Below, piece after piece: positions 6,551 through 15,557 of a DNA stretch of 20,259 nucleotides; position 1 is the first letter of the stretch; every line of letters starts with the position of its first letter. The notes under the pieces are model-generated. The model was not told the DNA's origin, ran no database searches, and was given only the letters and a program-made list of their open reading frames with translations. The DNA is from a virus, in the IMG/VR virus record IMGVR_UViG_3300005613_000504, positions 1-20,259 of that record, one strand, 5' to 3'. Made by a program: the position numbers and the translations under genes.

Positions 6551-9500
6551 AATCTACTTATTTGTTCTAATTTGGAGTTTATCTTATTTGTATCCTTGAT
6601 GTCCTCATATAATACATATGTCTTAATTGGTCTTTGGTTCTGTTGTCTTATCTCTTGAACTATTCTTGAATCATCAACCGTCAATGCTCTACCACCCGTT
6701 GCAACGGATATGTTTGATAATAAATCTCCAAATTGGGAGACCGCATTTTGGTTTAATATTGCCTCACCACCTTCCAATACCAATCCACCTGTTGCCATCA
6801 CACCACCTGATTCGTGGTCTGGTCCAACAACCAATCCACCTCGTCTTGCGGGGACATATTGTGTTGATTTAACAAATTGTAATTGTGAGTTGATGGTTGC
6901 AAGTTCAACAGCTGTAAGACCCGCATATAGTCCTGCGATGATTTGAGGACCAGGAGGGGGTATAGGTAATGACAATGCGTTAATTACAGCCTGAGCACCA
7001 CCTGCAATACCTGTGGCAACGGCAAATTGTAATTCTTGAATTCTTGCCCTTTTTTCAAGTTCAAAACGCTGCTTATTTATTTCCTCTTGGAATTCCCTTT
7101 GTTTCTCCCTTTGTGCTTCGGTTTCATCACCGATTACTGCCAAGGTTTGTTCTTCATATGCTGCCAATCTTTCAATTTCAAGGGATATTTGAGCTTGGGC
7201 TATTTGTTGGAATCTACCAACAAGATTGCTCACCTCTTGTGCGATGATTGATATTTTATTTTTAATACCTTCCCACTCATCGGCATCTTGCACCCCTTTA
7301 ATGAGGTTTTTAATCGCTTGTAATTGTTCTTCTGTTAAGTTGGAGGTCTCAGCTGATAATTCATCAAAGAACTTTCCAATCTCTTCTATTGAATCTCTAT
7401 TTGACAATATAAACTTTTGAAGATTGTCAAATTGTAGGTCATTTAACTTTTCTTGTTGTTTATCAACATTAGTAGCAATTTGACCTGTTAATTTTTCAAG
7501 TTCCTTATTAACACTTAATACATCATTATAAAATTTAGTTTGGTCTTGAACGGTTTTACTTATACCATCCAATATAGTTTTTTGTTCGTCTGTTAATTTG
7601 GTAATGTCAGTTTGTGAGAATAATGCTTTTGATAATTCAATTTGCAATCTTTCATATGCGTTTTCTTGGAGGGCAATGGAATCCCCTGCCTCATCTAAGA
7701 GTTGTTTATAAAATAATATCTGTTGATTTATATTAAGGTTCTCAGCAACAATACCCTTTGTTAATCGGTCTTGTACTGTTAATTCGTTATTATAATCTTC
7801 AATTAAATCAAATATGTCTTGTTGTGCATCGAAAAACTGCAAAAGGGTTTGGTAGTTTTCTTCACCAATCTTATTTCTAAATTCTTCTTCCCCTAATTGT
7901 TCTCTAATACTTTTTAAGACCATTTCTTGAACTAATTGGGTTGCCTTACCTGCATTTAATAATTGCTCATTTACCTTAATTAACTCATCTCCAATTTGTA
8001 CCACGAAGTCCGTACCTGTTGCTTGGGCTTGAATAAAACCAGTTACAATATCACCATAAACATCTCTAAATTCTTGTGCTGACTTAATTTCGTCCTCAGG
8101 TATAACAATACCACCAATAAGATTTCTTAATTGATTTCCAATGGTGTCAGCTTCTTTTGCGGTTGTTCCCAATATACCAAATCTTTCCTCCAATAATTGG
8201 TTTTGTTCTTCAATCAATTTATTTGCCTCATCCAATACCTTTGCTTCAACTTCCTCCTCAAATGTCAATTTACCAAATGCATTTGCGGTAGCTTGAATCC
8301 TTCTTGCGTATTCGGCAAGGGCTTTATTCAACTCGTCTTGTTTTTCTTTGTTTTTGTCTTTTAAGTCAGTATTTTCCCCAGTCCTTTTATTTATGCGGGC
8401 AAGTATTTCATTTTGCTCATCTAAGGTCTTTTGATATAATGACTGAGTGGTATTACTTTCTTTTGTAGATTGACTATTATCATCATTTGCTCTGGTATTT
8501 AATTCAAGTTCTCCAGTTTGTTCGTTTGTAACAAGTATAAGATTTTTTCTTGCCTGTTCTTGTTTTTCATACTCTTCAAGTGTTCCTGTAAATCCCCCTG
8601 CTACCGCTTGATTATATAGTTTTATTAATTCATAATTTGCCTGTAATTGTTGTGCCGCTCTTTCAGCTGCCTCTTGTGCTAATTGTTCTTGAATTTTTAT
8701 CTTTTCTTGCTCAACCAATATTTCTTCCAACGCCTTCAATCTGGCATTTAATAATACCAATCTTGATTGGTCTGCTATTGCTTGATTTAACCTTTCCGTA
8801 TTAACGGCTTCATCAAGGGTATAACCCGCAAGTTCAGGGACTAACTTTTGTAATTCTTTATATGCTTCAATCCTCTCACCATATGGTTTCTTACCATCCT
8901 TAATAATCTTGGTTAATGCGTTTGTTTTAACTGTAAATGATACCGTTGAGGTTTCAGCATCTTTTAAGTTTTGATTTAATTTATCAAAGGTGTCATTTGT
9001 TTCTTCTGTTTCTTTGTTGAATATATTTAACCTTGATATTAACTCAGTCAATGCAATAACGGCAAGTCCAATACCCGTTGCAGCAAGGGCTAATCTAAAT
9101 GCTCTTAATAAACCTGTTGATGTCCCCACAACCGCATTATATGCCGTCTGTGCAACGGTTAATATTTTGGTTTGGGCAATGGCTATTTTTTCACTTGAAT
9201 TTCTTAATAAGATTCTTGCTTGTAGTGCCCCTTCCAATAATTGTCTTACACCCAAGGCAATATTAACTGCCTCCAATGCCTGTCGTTCCAACCTTTCAAT
9301 TTCCTCGATTGACTTGGCATCAGCACCAAAGGTACGGGCTGCTGAACCAGCGATTAAGAATGCCCCTGATACGGCTTCAACAGCTCCTGCAAGGGCAGAT
9401 AATTTCTGTTCCGTATCAATACCTTCAAATTCTTTTTCAACATCTTTAAACTCACTTTTAAGGGTGTTTAACGCCCTTGCGGTTTCCTTATACTCTTTCG

Positions 9501-9630
9501 TTCCAAAATCAAGTCCTTTGAGTTCTTCTGATAATTTTTCAATTTCAGATTCCAACTCATTTATATTCTTGATTACCTTCTCCCCACCTTGTGAGTTGAT
9601 TTTAATGTTAAGTGCGATTGTTTTTGCCAT
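6547..9630 (-). CDS. Tail tape measure protein
   Basis: 1027 residues and the longest gene in the window. An N-terminal coiled-coil (about 15-75, 'INELESEIEKLSEELKGL') is followed by Ala-rich helices and a hydrophobic segment (about 174-199, LLRAFRLALAATGIGLAVIA). Several hundred residues of Glu/Gln/Lys-rich coiled-coil follow. The C-terminal part has a Gly/Ala-rich hydrophobic stretch (VATGIAGGAQAVINAL, GPQIIAGLYAGLTAVELA), then the Gly-rich 'RRGGLVVGPDHESGGV' and 'GGEAILNQNAVS' motif common near the ends of tape measures. Such proteins set tail length and thread through the tube; the hydrophobic parts may help at the host membrane. The start at 9630 follows an AT-rich leader without a Shine-Dalgarno motif. 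The stop overlaps the protease start as ATGA. Length suggests a tail on the order of 150 nm by the usual rule of about 1.5 angstrom per residue. Confidence 0.9.
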   Translation of the reverse strand: MAKTIALNIKINSQGGEKVIKNINELESEIEKLSEELKGLDFGTKEYKETARALNTLKSEFKDVEKEFEGIDTEQKLSALAGAVEAVSGAFLIAGSAARTFGADAKSIEEIERLERQALEAVNIALGVRQLLEGALQARILLRNSSEKIAIAQTKILTVAQTAYNAVVGTSTGLLRAFRLALAATGIGLAVIALTELISRLNIFNKETEETNDTFDKLNQNLKDAETSTVSFTVKTNALTKIIKDGKKPYGERIEAYKELQKLVPELAGYTLDEAVNTERLNQAIADQSRLVLLNARLKALEEILVEQEKIKIQEQLAQEAAERAAQQLQANYELIKLYNQAVAGGFTGTLEEYEKQEQARKNLILVTNEQTGELELNTRANDDNSQSTKESNTTQSLYQKTLDEQNEILARINKRTGENTDLKDKNKEKQDELNKALAEYARRIQATANAFGKLTFEEEVEAKVLDEANKLIEEQNQLLEERFGILGTTAKEADTIGNQLRNLIGGIVIPEDEIKSAQEFRDVYGDIVTGFIQAQATGTDFVVQIGDELIKVNEQLLNAGKATQLVQEMVLKSIREQLGEEEFRNKIGEENYQTLLQFFDAQQDIFDLIEDYNNELTVQDRLTKGIVAENLNINQQILFYKQLLDEAGDSIALQENAYERLQIELSKALFSQTDITKLTDEQKTILDGISKTVQDQTKFYNDVLSVNKELEKLTGQIATNVDKQQEKLNDLQFDNLQKFILSNRDSIEEIGKFFDELSAETSNLTEEQLQAIKNLIKGVQDADEWEGIKNKISIIAQEVSNLVGRFQQIAQAQISLEIERLAAYEEQTLAVIGDETEAQREKQREFQEEINKQRFELEKRARIQELQFAVATGIAGGAQAVINALSLPIPPPGPQIIAGLYAGLTAVELATINSQLQFVKSTQYVPARRGGLVVGPDHESGGVMATGGLVLEGGEAILNQNAVSQFGDLLSNISVATGGRALTVDDSRIVQEIRQQNQRPIKTYVLYEDIKDTNKINSKLEQISRL

Positions 9631-9641
9631 ATCTATAAATA

Positions 9642-12302
9642 TTAGTAAGTGGTTATGGTTGCATATATATTACCTGATGCGGGGAAATAGTTGTATGCTT
9701 GAACTAAATAACCCACACCTGATGATGGTTGAGCAATGTCTGTTTGACCCAGTGAGCAATCACCAGGTGATGTTCCAAGACATAATCTAAGATTATTAAA
9801 TGAACCACCCACAACATTAACCCATGTAATAGTGAATGTGTATATATTAAAACCTGATGGTACTTGAACCGTTCCTGAACCTACTGAGGTTTGATATAAG
9901 TATTGTGTTGTACCTTGATATACCGTTAATGATAATGAGTTGATATTCGTATCATATGGTGATGCTAAGTTATTGTTTATATACCAAGACAGAGTATTTG
10001 TCGGTGTTGGTGTTGGTGTAGGTCTTGGAGTGTTCTGTGATACATAATCAGGTGCCACGGGGTCTGATATTTCTTGTGTCTTATATGGTTCTTTTAAAAA
10101 CTCACATTCAACCAATGACTTATCGGTTATATCCCCATCATTTATTGAATATAATCTCCATCTTGAATTTAAGAAATAAACAGAATCATTAAAATCAATC
10201 TTTGATACATCCTCAGGGGTTAATATGAAATTCCCCTTGAATATTCTTGCTTCATCTGAATATAAAAGGTCAAGGTAGGGTTTATACCAGTATCGGTATA
10301 GATTGTTTGGTGTATAACCCTTAAAATCGGTATTATCCATAAAGAAGTCATAGGTGGGGTCAAAGTTTAAATCAGAGAAAGGAACATCATCTTCTTCTGT
10401 TAATTGAGATAAATGACTTATAACAGGATATGTGTCGTGTCCCACCGATGTTGTACCAGATAAGATAAAATATTCGGCATTATCATTATTTGTTGTACCA
10501 GTATAGAAATATTGTTTTCCACAATAGAATCCCAACCTTAATCCTAAGGACATCGGTGTTTGTCGTGGGTCTGTATTTGGTTCTCCCAATCTATATAACT
10601 CAGGGATAATCATTGTTGAACCTGATGCTATTGAATCTGTTGGTAGGGGTTCAAACTTGAATTTAAGTTGTTGTGTCCCCGATAATAGGTCTGATTGTTT
10701 TTCAAAGAATTTCTCACCAAATATCTCGTTAAACTGATTGATGAAATAATCATTCAATATATCATCTGCTTCTGAATAAGTTAAATGTAATATTCTTTGC
10801 AAGTCAAAATCTAATGGGGTGATTTCATATGGGGAATTGTAATCCAACTTATCACTCCAATCATAAGTTGTACCACTGGCTGAACTTAAATAATTCGTCC
10901 ATGGCTCAATTAAAAATGAGTTCTCACCATTTGGTATTACCACAAGGTTAAAAACCCCAATAACATCCTTAAAAAAGTCCAAGGCACTAATATTACAAGG
11001 TAGGTTGTCCTCCCAATATACATCACCAAGATTTGGAACAACATTTGGTGAATTATATAACTCCCAAAATGCTCCATCTGTACCAGTTCTAAATCCTAAT
11101 TTATTGTAAGGGTCACCACCTGTTGTTTGTCTTCTAAACATAACTGCCACCCTTTGTCCTTTGGTAAGGGATGCGTTTAAAAAGAATATCTTTCTTGTGG
11201 CTGAACCAACGGGTATTGGAACTCCCGATTGGATTGATTCAATACTACCTGTGTCAATATCTCTAATGGCAACATCAATATATGTGGGAGCATATGCTGT
11301 TCCTGCAATAAAGATTTCTTGCTCAATATGAAATTGATAATTTCCTGTAATCGGTACGGTGAACCAGTTATTACCCGTACCTGGTCCTGTTGCGGGGTAT
11401 CCACTCTCGTTAAATTGGTCTAAATAATCATATTCAATGGTGTTATACACAAAGTAATTCCATGCATCCACTGGATTTGGTGCATCATAAAAATAATTTG
11501 TTCCCTCATATGTTGCCAAAAATACATTTTGATTTTCAGGTCGGTCTCCAATAACCGCTGTACCCATACCTGAATTATTTCCTGCTAATACAAATATGGA
11601 TTGAAAATAGTCGGTATTGAAAAATTGACTATCATATCTAAACCCTGCTTCTTCAAAGATTAAATCAATCATATATCTTAGATTTAACCACGGCTTAAAT
11701 TGGTCTATGGTGATTGGTTCGCTTTGGTTGGTAAAGTTTGTACCACCCACTCCAAATGTACCATAAGATAAATCAGGGTCATAACCTGTATTTGCAATGG
11801 GGTATAATACATTTCCTGTTATACCAGAATAGTTTGAATATGTCCCACCAGTAAATTCCCATGTGGTGACAATATTGTCATAAGTTAATTCATGTTGCAC
11901 ATCTTCATAATTCAACTGACAAATATTAAAGTTTTGTAATACTGACGAAAAGGGTGCTACCTCTTGAACTATATAAACCTCATATTGTGTCCCCTGTGGT
12001 TCAACAATAATCTTATTCAATCTCATCTTTCCTCTAAACACATCATTACCTCCCGATTGAATTACACAGTTGGTTTGAAGTTTGTTATTGAAGTCAGTTG
12101 CATTTACATTAAATGCTGAACGGAAGAACCTCTCATTATTGTCCGTTGAGGGGATTAGAAAGGTTTTGGTGAATGATGTCTTCCTTTGGGTAATATCCTC
12201 CACCTCTTCAATAGATTTATTCACAGAGATTGTTAAATCACTTGGAACATCAAGATTTCTCCATTGTCCCGCATCAATATCATATGCCAATAATTGAACC
12301 AT
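9642..12302 (-). CDS. Large tail / baseplate-type structural protein with C-terminal Ig-like domain
   Basis: 886 residues. The N-terminus (LTISVNKSIEEVEDITQRKT, SFTKTFLIPSTDNNERFF, then an FNVNATDFN strand and 'FRGKMRLNKIIVEP') is a pattern I know from a tail structural protein found upstream of the tape measure in phages of Bacteroidota; its biochemical role is not established. The long middle is rich in Tyr, Asn and Gly, as in beta-structured virion proteins. Residues 758-769 form a PRPTPTPTPT linker. The last 117 residues (770-886) make a beta-sandwich-like domain with two Cys (LRLCLGTSPGDCS) and alternating strands, likely surface exposed. It is translationally coupled to the upstream tail gene (TAATG) and ends 11 bases before the tape measure start. 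Confidence 0.6.
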   Translation of the reverse strand: MVQLLAYDIDAGQWRNLDVPSDLTISVNKSIEEVEDITQRKTSFTKTFLIPSTDNNERFFRSAFNVNATDFNNKLQTNCVIQSGGNDVFRGKMRLNKIIVEPQGTQYEVYIVQEVAPFSSVLQNFNICQLNYEDVQHELTYDNIVTTWEFTGGTYSNYSGITGNVLYPIANTGYDPDLSYGTFGVGGTNFTNQSEPITIDQFKPWLNLRYMIDLIFEEAGFRYDSQFFNTDYFQSIFVLAGNNSGMGTAVIGDRPENQNVFLATYEGTNYFYDAPNPVDAWNYFVYNTIEYDYLDQFNESGYPATGPGTGNNWFTVPITGNYQFHIEQEIFIAGTAYAPTYIDVAIRDIDTGSIESIQSGVPIPVGSATRKIFFLNASLTKGQRVAVMFRRQTTGGDPYNKLGFRTGTDGAFWELYNSPNVVPNLGDVYWEDNLPCNISALDFFKDVIGVFNLVVIPNGENSFLIEPWTNYLSSASGTTYDWSDKLDYNSPYEITPLDFDLQRILHLTYSEADDILNDYFINQFNEIFGEKFFEKQSDLLSGTQQLKFKFEPLPTDSIASGSTMIIPELYRLGEPNTDPRQTPMSLGLRLGFYCGKQYFYTGTTNNDNAEYFILSGTTSVGHDTYPVISHLSQLTEEDDVPFSDLNFDPTYDFFMDNTDFKGYTPNNLYRYWYKPYLDLLYSDEARIFKGNFILTPEDVSKIDFNDSVYFLNSRWRLYSINDGDITDKSLVECEFLKEPYKTQEISDPVAPDYVSQNTPRPTPTPTPTNTLSWYINNNLASPYDTNINSLSLTVYQGTTQYLYQTSVGSGTVQVPSGFNIYTFTITWVNVVGGSFNNLRLCLGTSPGDCSLGQTDIAQPSSGVGYLVQAYNYFPASGNIYATITTY
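9997..10031 (-). repeat. Pro-Thr-rich coding repeat, linker of the 886-residue tail protein
   Basis: Encodes residues 758-769 (TPRPTPTPTPTN), joining the main body to a C-terminal beta-sandwich-like domain. Confidence 0.75.
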
Positions 12303-14239
12303 TAGTTATGTTGTCTTAATTCTTTATATCCTCCGTTATATTTAAGGATTAACTCAATTTGTCCTGGTCTCTTTGGATTTGGTATTACCACCTCAGTATT
12401 GGTTGGAATGATTGGTTCAATATCACCATCAGGGTAAATAATATACACTCTTGGTGACCTTGATAATTCTTCACTTAACCAAATTGCATCTGCTTTTGAA
12501 ATATAACCACTTCTTAATATACCTGATTTTGATTGAGGGTTATTCCATACCTTATTGGTGTAGTTCCAACCGTAGTAAGTGTTTTCGTGCCATCCATCAA
12601 CATAAAGTTCAGGTGCTTCTGTATAAGTTTGTCTATTGACATTATAACCCAAGTCCTCAGCCCCTTTGAATGTGAAATAATCATATGTTCCCAACTTATT
12701 CTCAAACATCAATCTAATATTGGTTGTGCTACATTCCTCAGGGAAATAATAATAGAACCATTCTGATATTTGTTCTGCATCAAGACAATCCCCTTCACTT
12801 GGTATTTCACCACCACAAGGACATACCGCAAATGCTGATGCATAATCTGCGTAGAATGTGGTTATATTTGATGAAATAAATCCACCACCACCTAAGGTTA
12901 CAATTTCATATACCTCATTATTATAACAGAAGAATTGACCGATGGTTGCTCCTGTTGTGTTGTTAAAGTGAGCATATGTTGTATCATCACATCTGTTTAA
13001 TGCAATGAAATTACTACCCACAGCTGGTGGGGTTGATGATGGTGTTGGTGTAGGAGTTGGAGTAGGTGCATCACATTCACATCTTCCAACTATCACAAAC
13101 ACCACATCTATAAAATTAGAATATGGAAAAGTACAACTTTCAATCTGTGCATAACTTGTTGATGGTATAGAAATGACTGTCGTTGAACCACCAGGACAAG
13201 GTTCATAAAATACATCAACCGAAAACTCATATGGGTTATAAATGTCATAAACAGTACAATCACAAAAAGGAACTGTTGGTGATGGTGTAGGGGTTGGTTG
13301 AGGTGTTGATGATGGAGTTGGTAATGGTGGTTCTGTTGCCTTCTCCAAACATACTCTATAATACTTTGTTGAACTTGGATATAATATTCCATGCTCATCT
13401 AAGTTGGCTGGTCCCGTTCCAACATATGAAATATATTTCTTTTGGTAATCAACAAAGACTGGTAGAATTGATGTACCACCAGAACAATTTAATCTCCAAC
13501 CACAATTATCTATGGTGTTGTAAGTCCTTGCTGAACTAACCAAATTATCATTAACATCATAAAATTCAAATCTTGCTGAAAATATTGCTTCTGATACTTG
13601 ACCTAACCCTCCCTCTGATATTAACTGGTCGTCAATTAAGGTGGGATTTAATCCCGCCAGTGTTGCATATTCTCCATCTTGAATATATTGTACTCTTGGT
13701 GAATTGGTTAAGTATCTGTGAGTATCCCACGGCTCAGGGGTTGTTGGTAATGAGGTATTAAGATAAAATACACTTGAATTGAAATACTTTCCATCAAACC
13801 ATTCCTTAACACCATTGAATATGTATTTCTCATCTCTACCCCAACTTACAGCAGGGTCTCCAACATTTCCATTACCATCATAAATTAAAGTATCCCCATT
13901 TTCTGTTGTTGCATATTCTTCACCCACATATACTCTAAAATTGGTAATGTCTTCATTTAACCAACCCCATTTACAAGTGTTAATCGGGGTATTACCCGTA
14001 CAACCCATATTGATTGGATTTGAGTTGGTGTAGTTTCTAATTATTTCACTTATATCACATTGACCCCAACTGTTGTTCTGTGGGGTTATTTTTAATCTTG
14101 ATATAAAAGCATTGTCGGCATAAATATCAACAACATATCTGTATTTGTAATATGCGGTCTGTGCAGTACTGCTGAACTGTATAACACTATTCCCATATGC
14201 GGGTTGGTATTTTCTTGGGGTTGATAATAATGTAATCAT
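12302..14239 (-). CDS. Large tail protein with two Cys-rich domains on Pro-Thr linkers inserted in the middle
   Basis: 645 residues in four parts. Residues 1-303 are a beta-rich N-terminal region (MITLLSTPRKYQPAYGN..., YKYRYVVDIYADN). Residues 304-325 are a Pro-Thr linker. Residues 326-389 form a small domain with several Cys (CDC, EPCPGG, ESC, GRCEC). Residues 390-406 are a second PTPTPTPTP linker, followed by another small Cys-containing domain (about 409-480; ALNRCDD, QFFCYNN, CPCGG). Residues 500-645 resume a tail-protein fold (NIRLMFENKLGTYDYFTF, LSEELSRSPRVYII, IELILKYNGGY) that I recognise from structural proteins next to the tape measure in Bacteroidota phages. The inserted domains probably protrude from the virion. 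The exact tail role is unknown. The stop overlaps the next ATG by one base. Confidence 0.6.
   Translation of the reverse strand: MITLLSTPRKYQPAYGNSVIQFSSTAQTAYYKYRYVVDIYADNAFISRLKITPQNNSWGQCDISEIIRNYTNSNPINMGCTGNTPINTCKWGWLNEDITNFRVYVGEEYATTENGDTLIYDGNGNVGDPAVSWGRDEKYIFNGVKEWFDGKYFNSSVFYLNTSLPTTPEPWDTHRYLTNSPRVQYIQDGEYATLAGLNPTLIDDQLISEGGLGQVSEAIFSARFEFYDVNDNLVSSARTYNTIDNCGWRLNCSGGTSILPVFVDYQKKYISYVGTGPANLDEHGILYPSSTKYYRVCLEKATEPPLPTPSSTPQPTPTPSPTVPFCDCTVYDIYNPYEFSVDVFYEPCPGGSTTVISIPSTSYAQIESCTFPYSNFIDVVFVIVGRCECDAPTPTPTPTPSSTPPAVGSNFIALNRCDDTTYAHFNNTTGATIGQFFCYNNEVYEIVTLGGGGFISSNITTFYADYASAFAVCPCGGEIPSEGDCLDAEQISEWFYYYFPEECSTTNIRLMFENKLGTYDYFTFKGAEDLGYNVNRQTYTEAPELYVDGWHENTYYGWNYTNKVWNNPQSKSGILRSGYISKADAIWLSEELSRSPRVYIIYPDGDIEPIIPTNTEVVIPNPKRPGQIELILKYNGGYKELRQHN
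13022..13069 (-). repeat. Pro-Thr-rich coding repeat, second linker of the 645-residue tail protein
   Basis: Encodes residues 391-406 ([16 protein letters not shown]), between the two small Cys-rich domains. Confidence 0.75.
13265..13330 (-). repeat. Pro-Thr-rich coding repeat, first linker of the 645-residue tail protein
   Basis: Encodes residues 304-325 (PPLPTPSSTP, QPTPTPSPTVP). The plus strand shows GGTGTAGGGGTTGG-type words like the other tracts. It joins the N-terminal tail domain to the first small Cys-rich domain. Confidence 0.75.
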
Positions 14240-14811
14240 AGTATTTCTAAATTCTCGTTGTTTAAGAATATAATTCTGTTTAATATATCCTGTATATCTT
14301 CAAGACCAGGAACTCTTTCAATCTCACCCGATGCAACAAGTTCATCATAATAGTCCTCAAATATCTTTTCAACATCAGGGGTTGCAAGTCCCAATATATC
14401 TACTGGTCCAATACCCCTTCTCTGTATTGACCTTGATATTACAAAGGTTAATCCCTTCTGTTCTGTTTCACTTAATGCTGAAAAACCTGGTATTTTTATC
14501 CTTGCCCAATCTCTTATGTTTTTTGGATTTACTGATGGGTACTTACCAGGCCATTTGCCAGGTCTTCTCCCTTCTGCAAAAAGAATATCAACACCATAAT
14601 CCTCCATTGTGATTACAACTTCATATTCCCCAAAATCGGGGTTTAATTCAACTCTGTAATCTATGGAGTTTTTTAATCTACCTGAGGCATTAACTTTATA
14701 ATTACCCAATGATTGACCTCTATAATCATATCGGGGTCTTGGCTTGTCTATTTCTTGTTTTAAGAAATTGACTGTGAATTCACCCATTCTTTTTAATAAT
14801 TCCTCTTCCAT
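14236..14811 (-). CDS. HK97 gp10-like head-tail connector / minor tail protein
   Basis: 191 residues from the ATG at 14811, which shares its A with the previous TAA. A TTG at 14820 would add three residues but overlaps the neighbour needlessly. Features are an N-terminal helix (MEEELLKRMGEFTVNFLKQE), KVNASGRLKNSIDYRVE, a two-strand region with 'YEVVITMEDYGVDILFAEGR', and RRPGKWPGKYPSVNPKNIRDW. The pattern 'sGrLrnSi ... Ya..vEfGr' plus the Pro-rich turn is typical of HK97-gp10-like proteins that act at the neck or in tail completion. The C-terminal part (LGLATPDVEKIFEDYYDELV and onward) is acidic and helical. The stop overlaps the next gene by ATGA. Confidence 0.55.
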   Translation of the reverse strand: MEEELLKRMGEFTVNFLKQEIDKPRPRYDYRGQSLGNYKVNASGRLKNSIDYRVELNPDFGEYEVVITMEDYGVDILFAEGRRPGKWPGKYPSVNPKNIRDWARIKIPGFSALSETEQKGLTFVISRSIQRRGIGPVDILGLATPDVEKIFEDYYDELVASGEIERVPGLEDIQDILNRIIFLNNENLEIL

Positions 14812-15233
14812 TATAGACAATAACTACCTTCTACTCTAAATGTTATTTGTGCTTCAACACCTGCCATCACCTTTGTAAATCGGTCAAGGAACGGGGTGAA
14901 TTGAACTGGTGTTTGAATAAAGAACGAATAATCCTGTAATTGATTAATATAGTATTGAATAAAGTCCTGCAATAAAAGATGGGATTCTTCCAATACGCTC
15001 AACTGATTTATCTCCTCATCGTCCAACTGGTCGGCAATGATTATGTTAAATTGAAAATCGGTATAGGTGTCATTGATGGTTGATGGTAAGGGTATAACAT
15101 GCAATATGGGGAAATTCAACGGTTCGTTGTTTCTTCCCACATCTGATAATCTACCCCAAGTGAAAGTTTTGATGATGGGGTGTTGTTGAACGAATGCCTC
15201 AAAGGAATCTATTATTTGTTTGAAATTATTCAT
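14811..15233 (-). CDS. Tail completion / tail terminator-like protein
   Basis: 140 residues, starting MNNFKQIIDSFEAFVQQHP. The N-terminal helix, the 'TWGRLSDV' turn, the 'FPILHVIPLPSTI' strand, the long 'YTDFQFNIIIADQLDDEE' strand with an acidic end, and a helix LLLQDFIQYYINQL followed by strands (FTPFLDRFTKVMAGVEAQITF) fit a pattern I associate with tail completion or terminator proteins in Bacteroidota phages. Such proteins cap the tail tube at the head-proximal end. It begins 40 bases after the frameshifted chaperone stop, and this short gap shows nothing clear. The stop overlaps the next start by one base (TAATG). Confidence 0.55.
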   Translation of the reverse strand: MNNFKQIIDSFEAFVQQHPIIKTFTWGRLSDVGRNNEPLNFPILHVIPLPSTINDTYTDFQFNIIIADQLDDEEINQLSVLEESHLLLQDFIQYYINQLQDYSFFIQTPVQFTPFLDRFTKVMAGVEAQITFRVEGSYCL

Positions 15234-15273
15234 ATCTCGTTGTATTATGTATAAATATTTTTTATTTAACTAA

Positions 15274-15557
15274 TCATCTCTTTCTCATCTTCTCAATCTC
15301 TCTCTTTTCTTTTCTTGCCTTATCAACTCTGTAAGAAAGATATTGTAATGCCTCGTCTTTATCTAACTTTAATACCTCCTTCATCTTCAAGGGGTCTTCA
15401 TTTGTAAGTACCATAAAGGTCTGATAATAAAAGTTCATCATATCGGACAACTTTTCCTCATATGTCCTTTCATCAGGTTCTACGGGGTCTCCCTCCTCTA
15501 TTGGTTCTCCATAGATGTTAGTGTATCTTCTACGAGTAGATGATTGTACTTGGTTAA
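15274..15557 (-). CDS. -1 frame extension of the tail assembly chaperone (long form, about 259 residues in all)
   Basis: After a -1 slip at 15555-15561 the frame stays open for 93 codons to TGA at 15274-15276. It reads NQVQSSTRRRYTNIYGE, then an acidic stretch, then KLSDMMNFYYQTFMVLTNED, then PLKMKEVLKLDKDEALQYLS, and ends in a Lys/Glu/Arg-rich helix. There is no start codon near the 5' end, and without the frameshift about 224 bases (15274-15497) would be non-coding in a very compact operon. In lambda-like phages the equivalent extension (gpT part of gpGT) contacts the tail tube protein, while the common part contacts the tape measure. Here I infer the same split of labour. The fusion product would begin at 16052. 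Confidence 0.7.

Noticed and set aside
8990-9790. Long plus-strand open frame (266 codons) antisense to the tape measure N-terminus
   Set aside because: It lies almost entirely opposite a convincing tape measure gene, has a Ser/Ala/Asn-rich composition explained by the reverse complement of its codons, and no recognisable domain.
15234-15273. 40-base gap considered as a promoter before the tail completion gene
   Set aside because: It is only AT-rich; I could not find a pair of promoter boxes with proper spacing, nor a hairpin.
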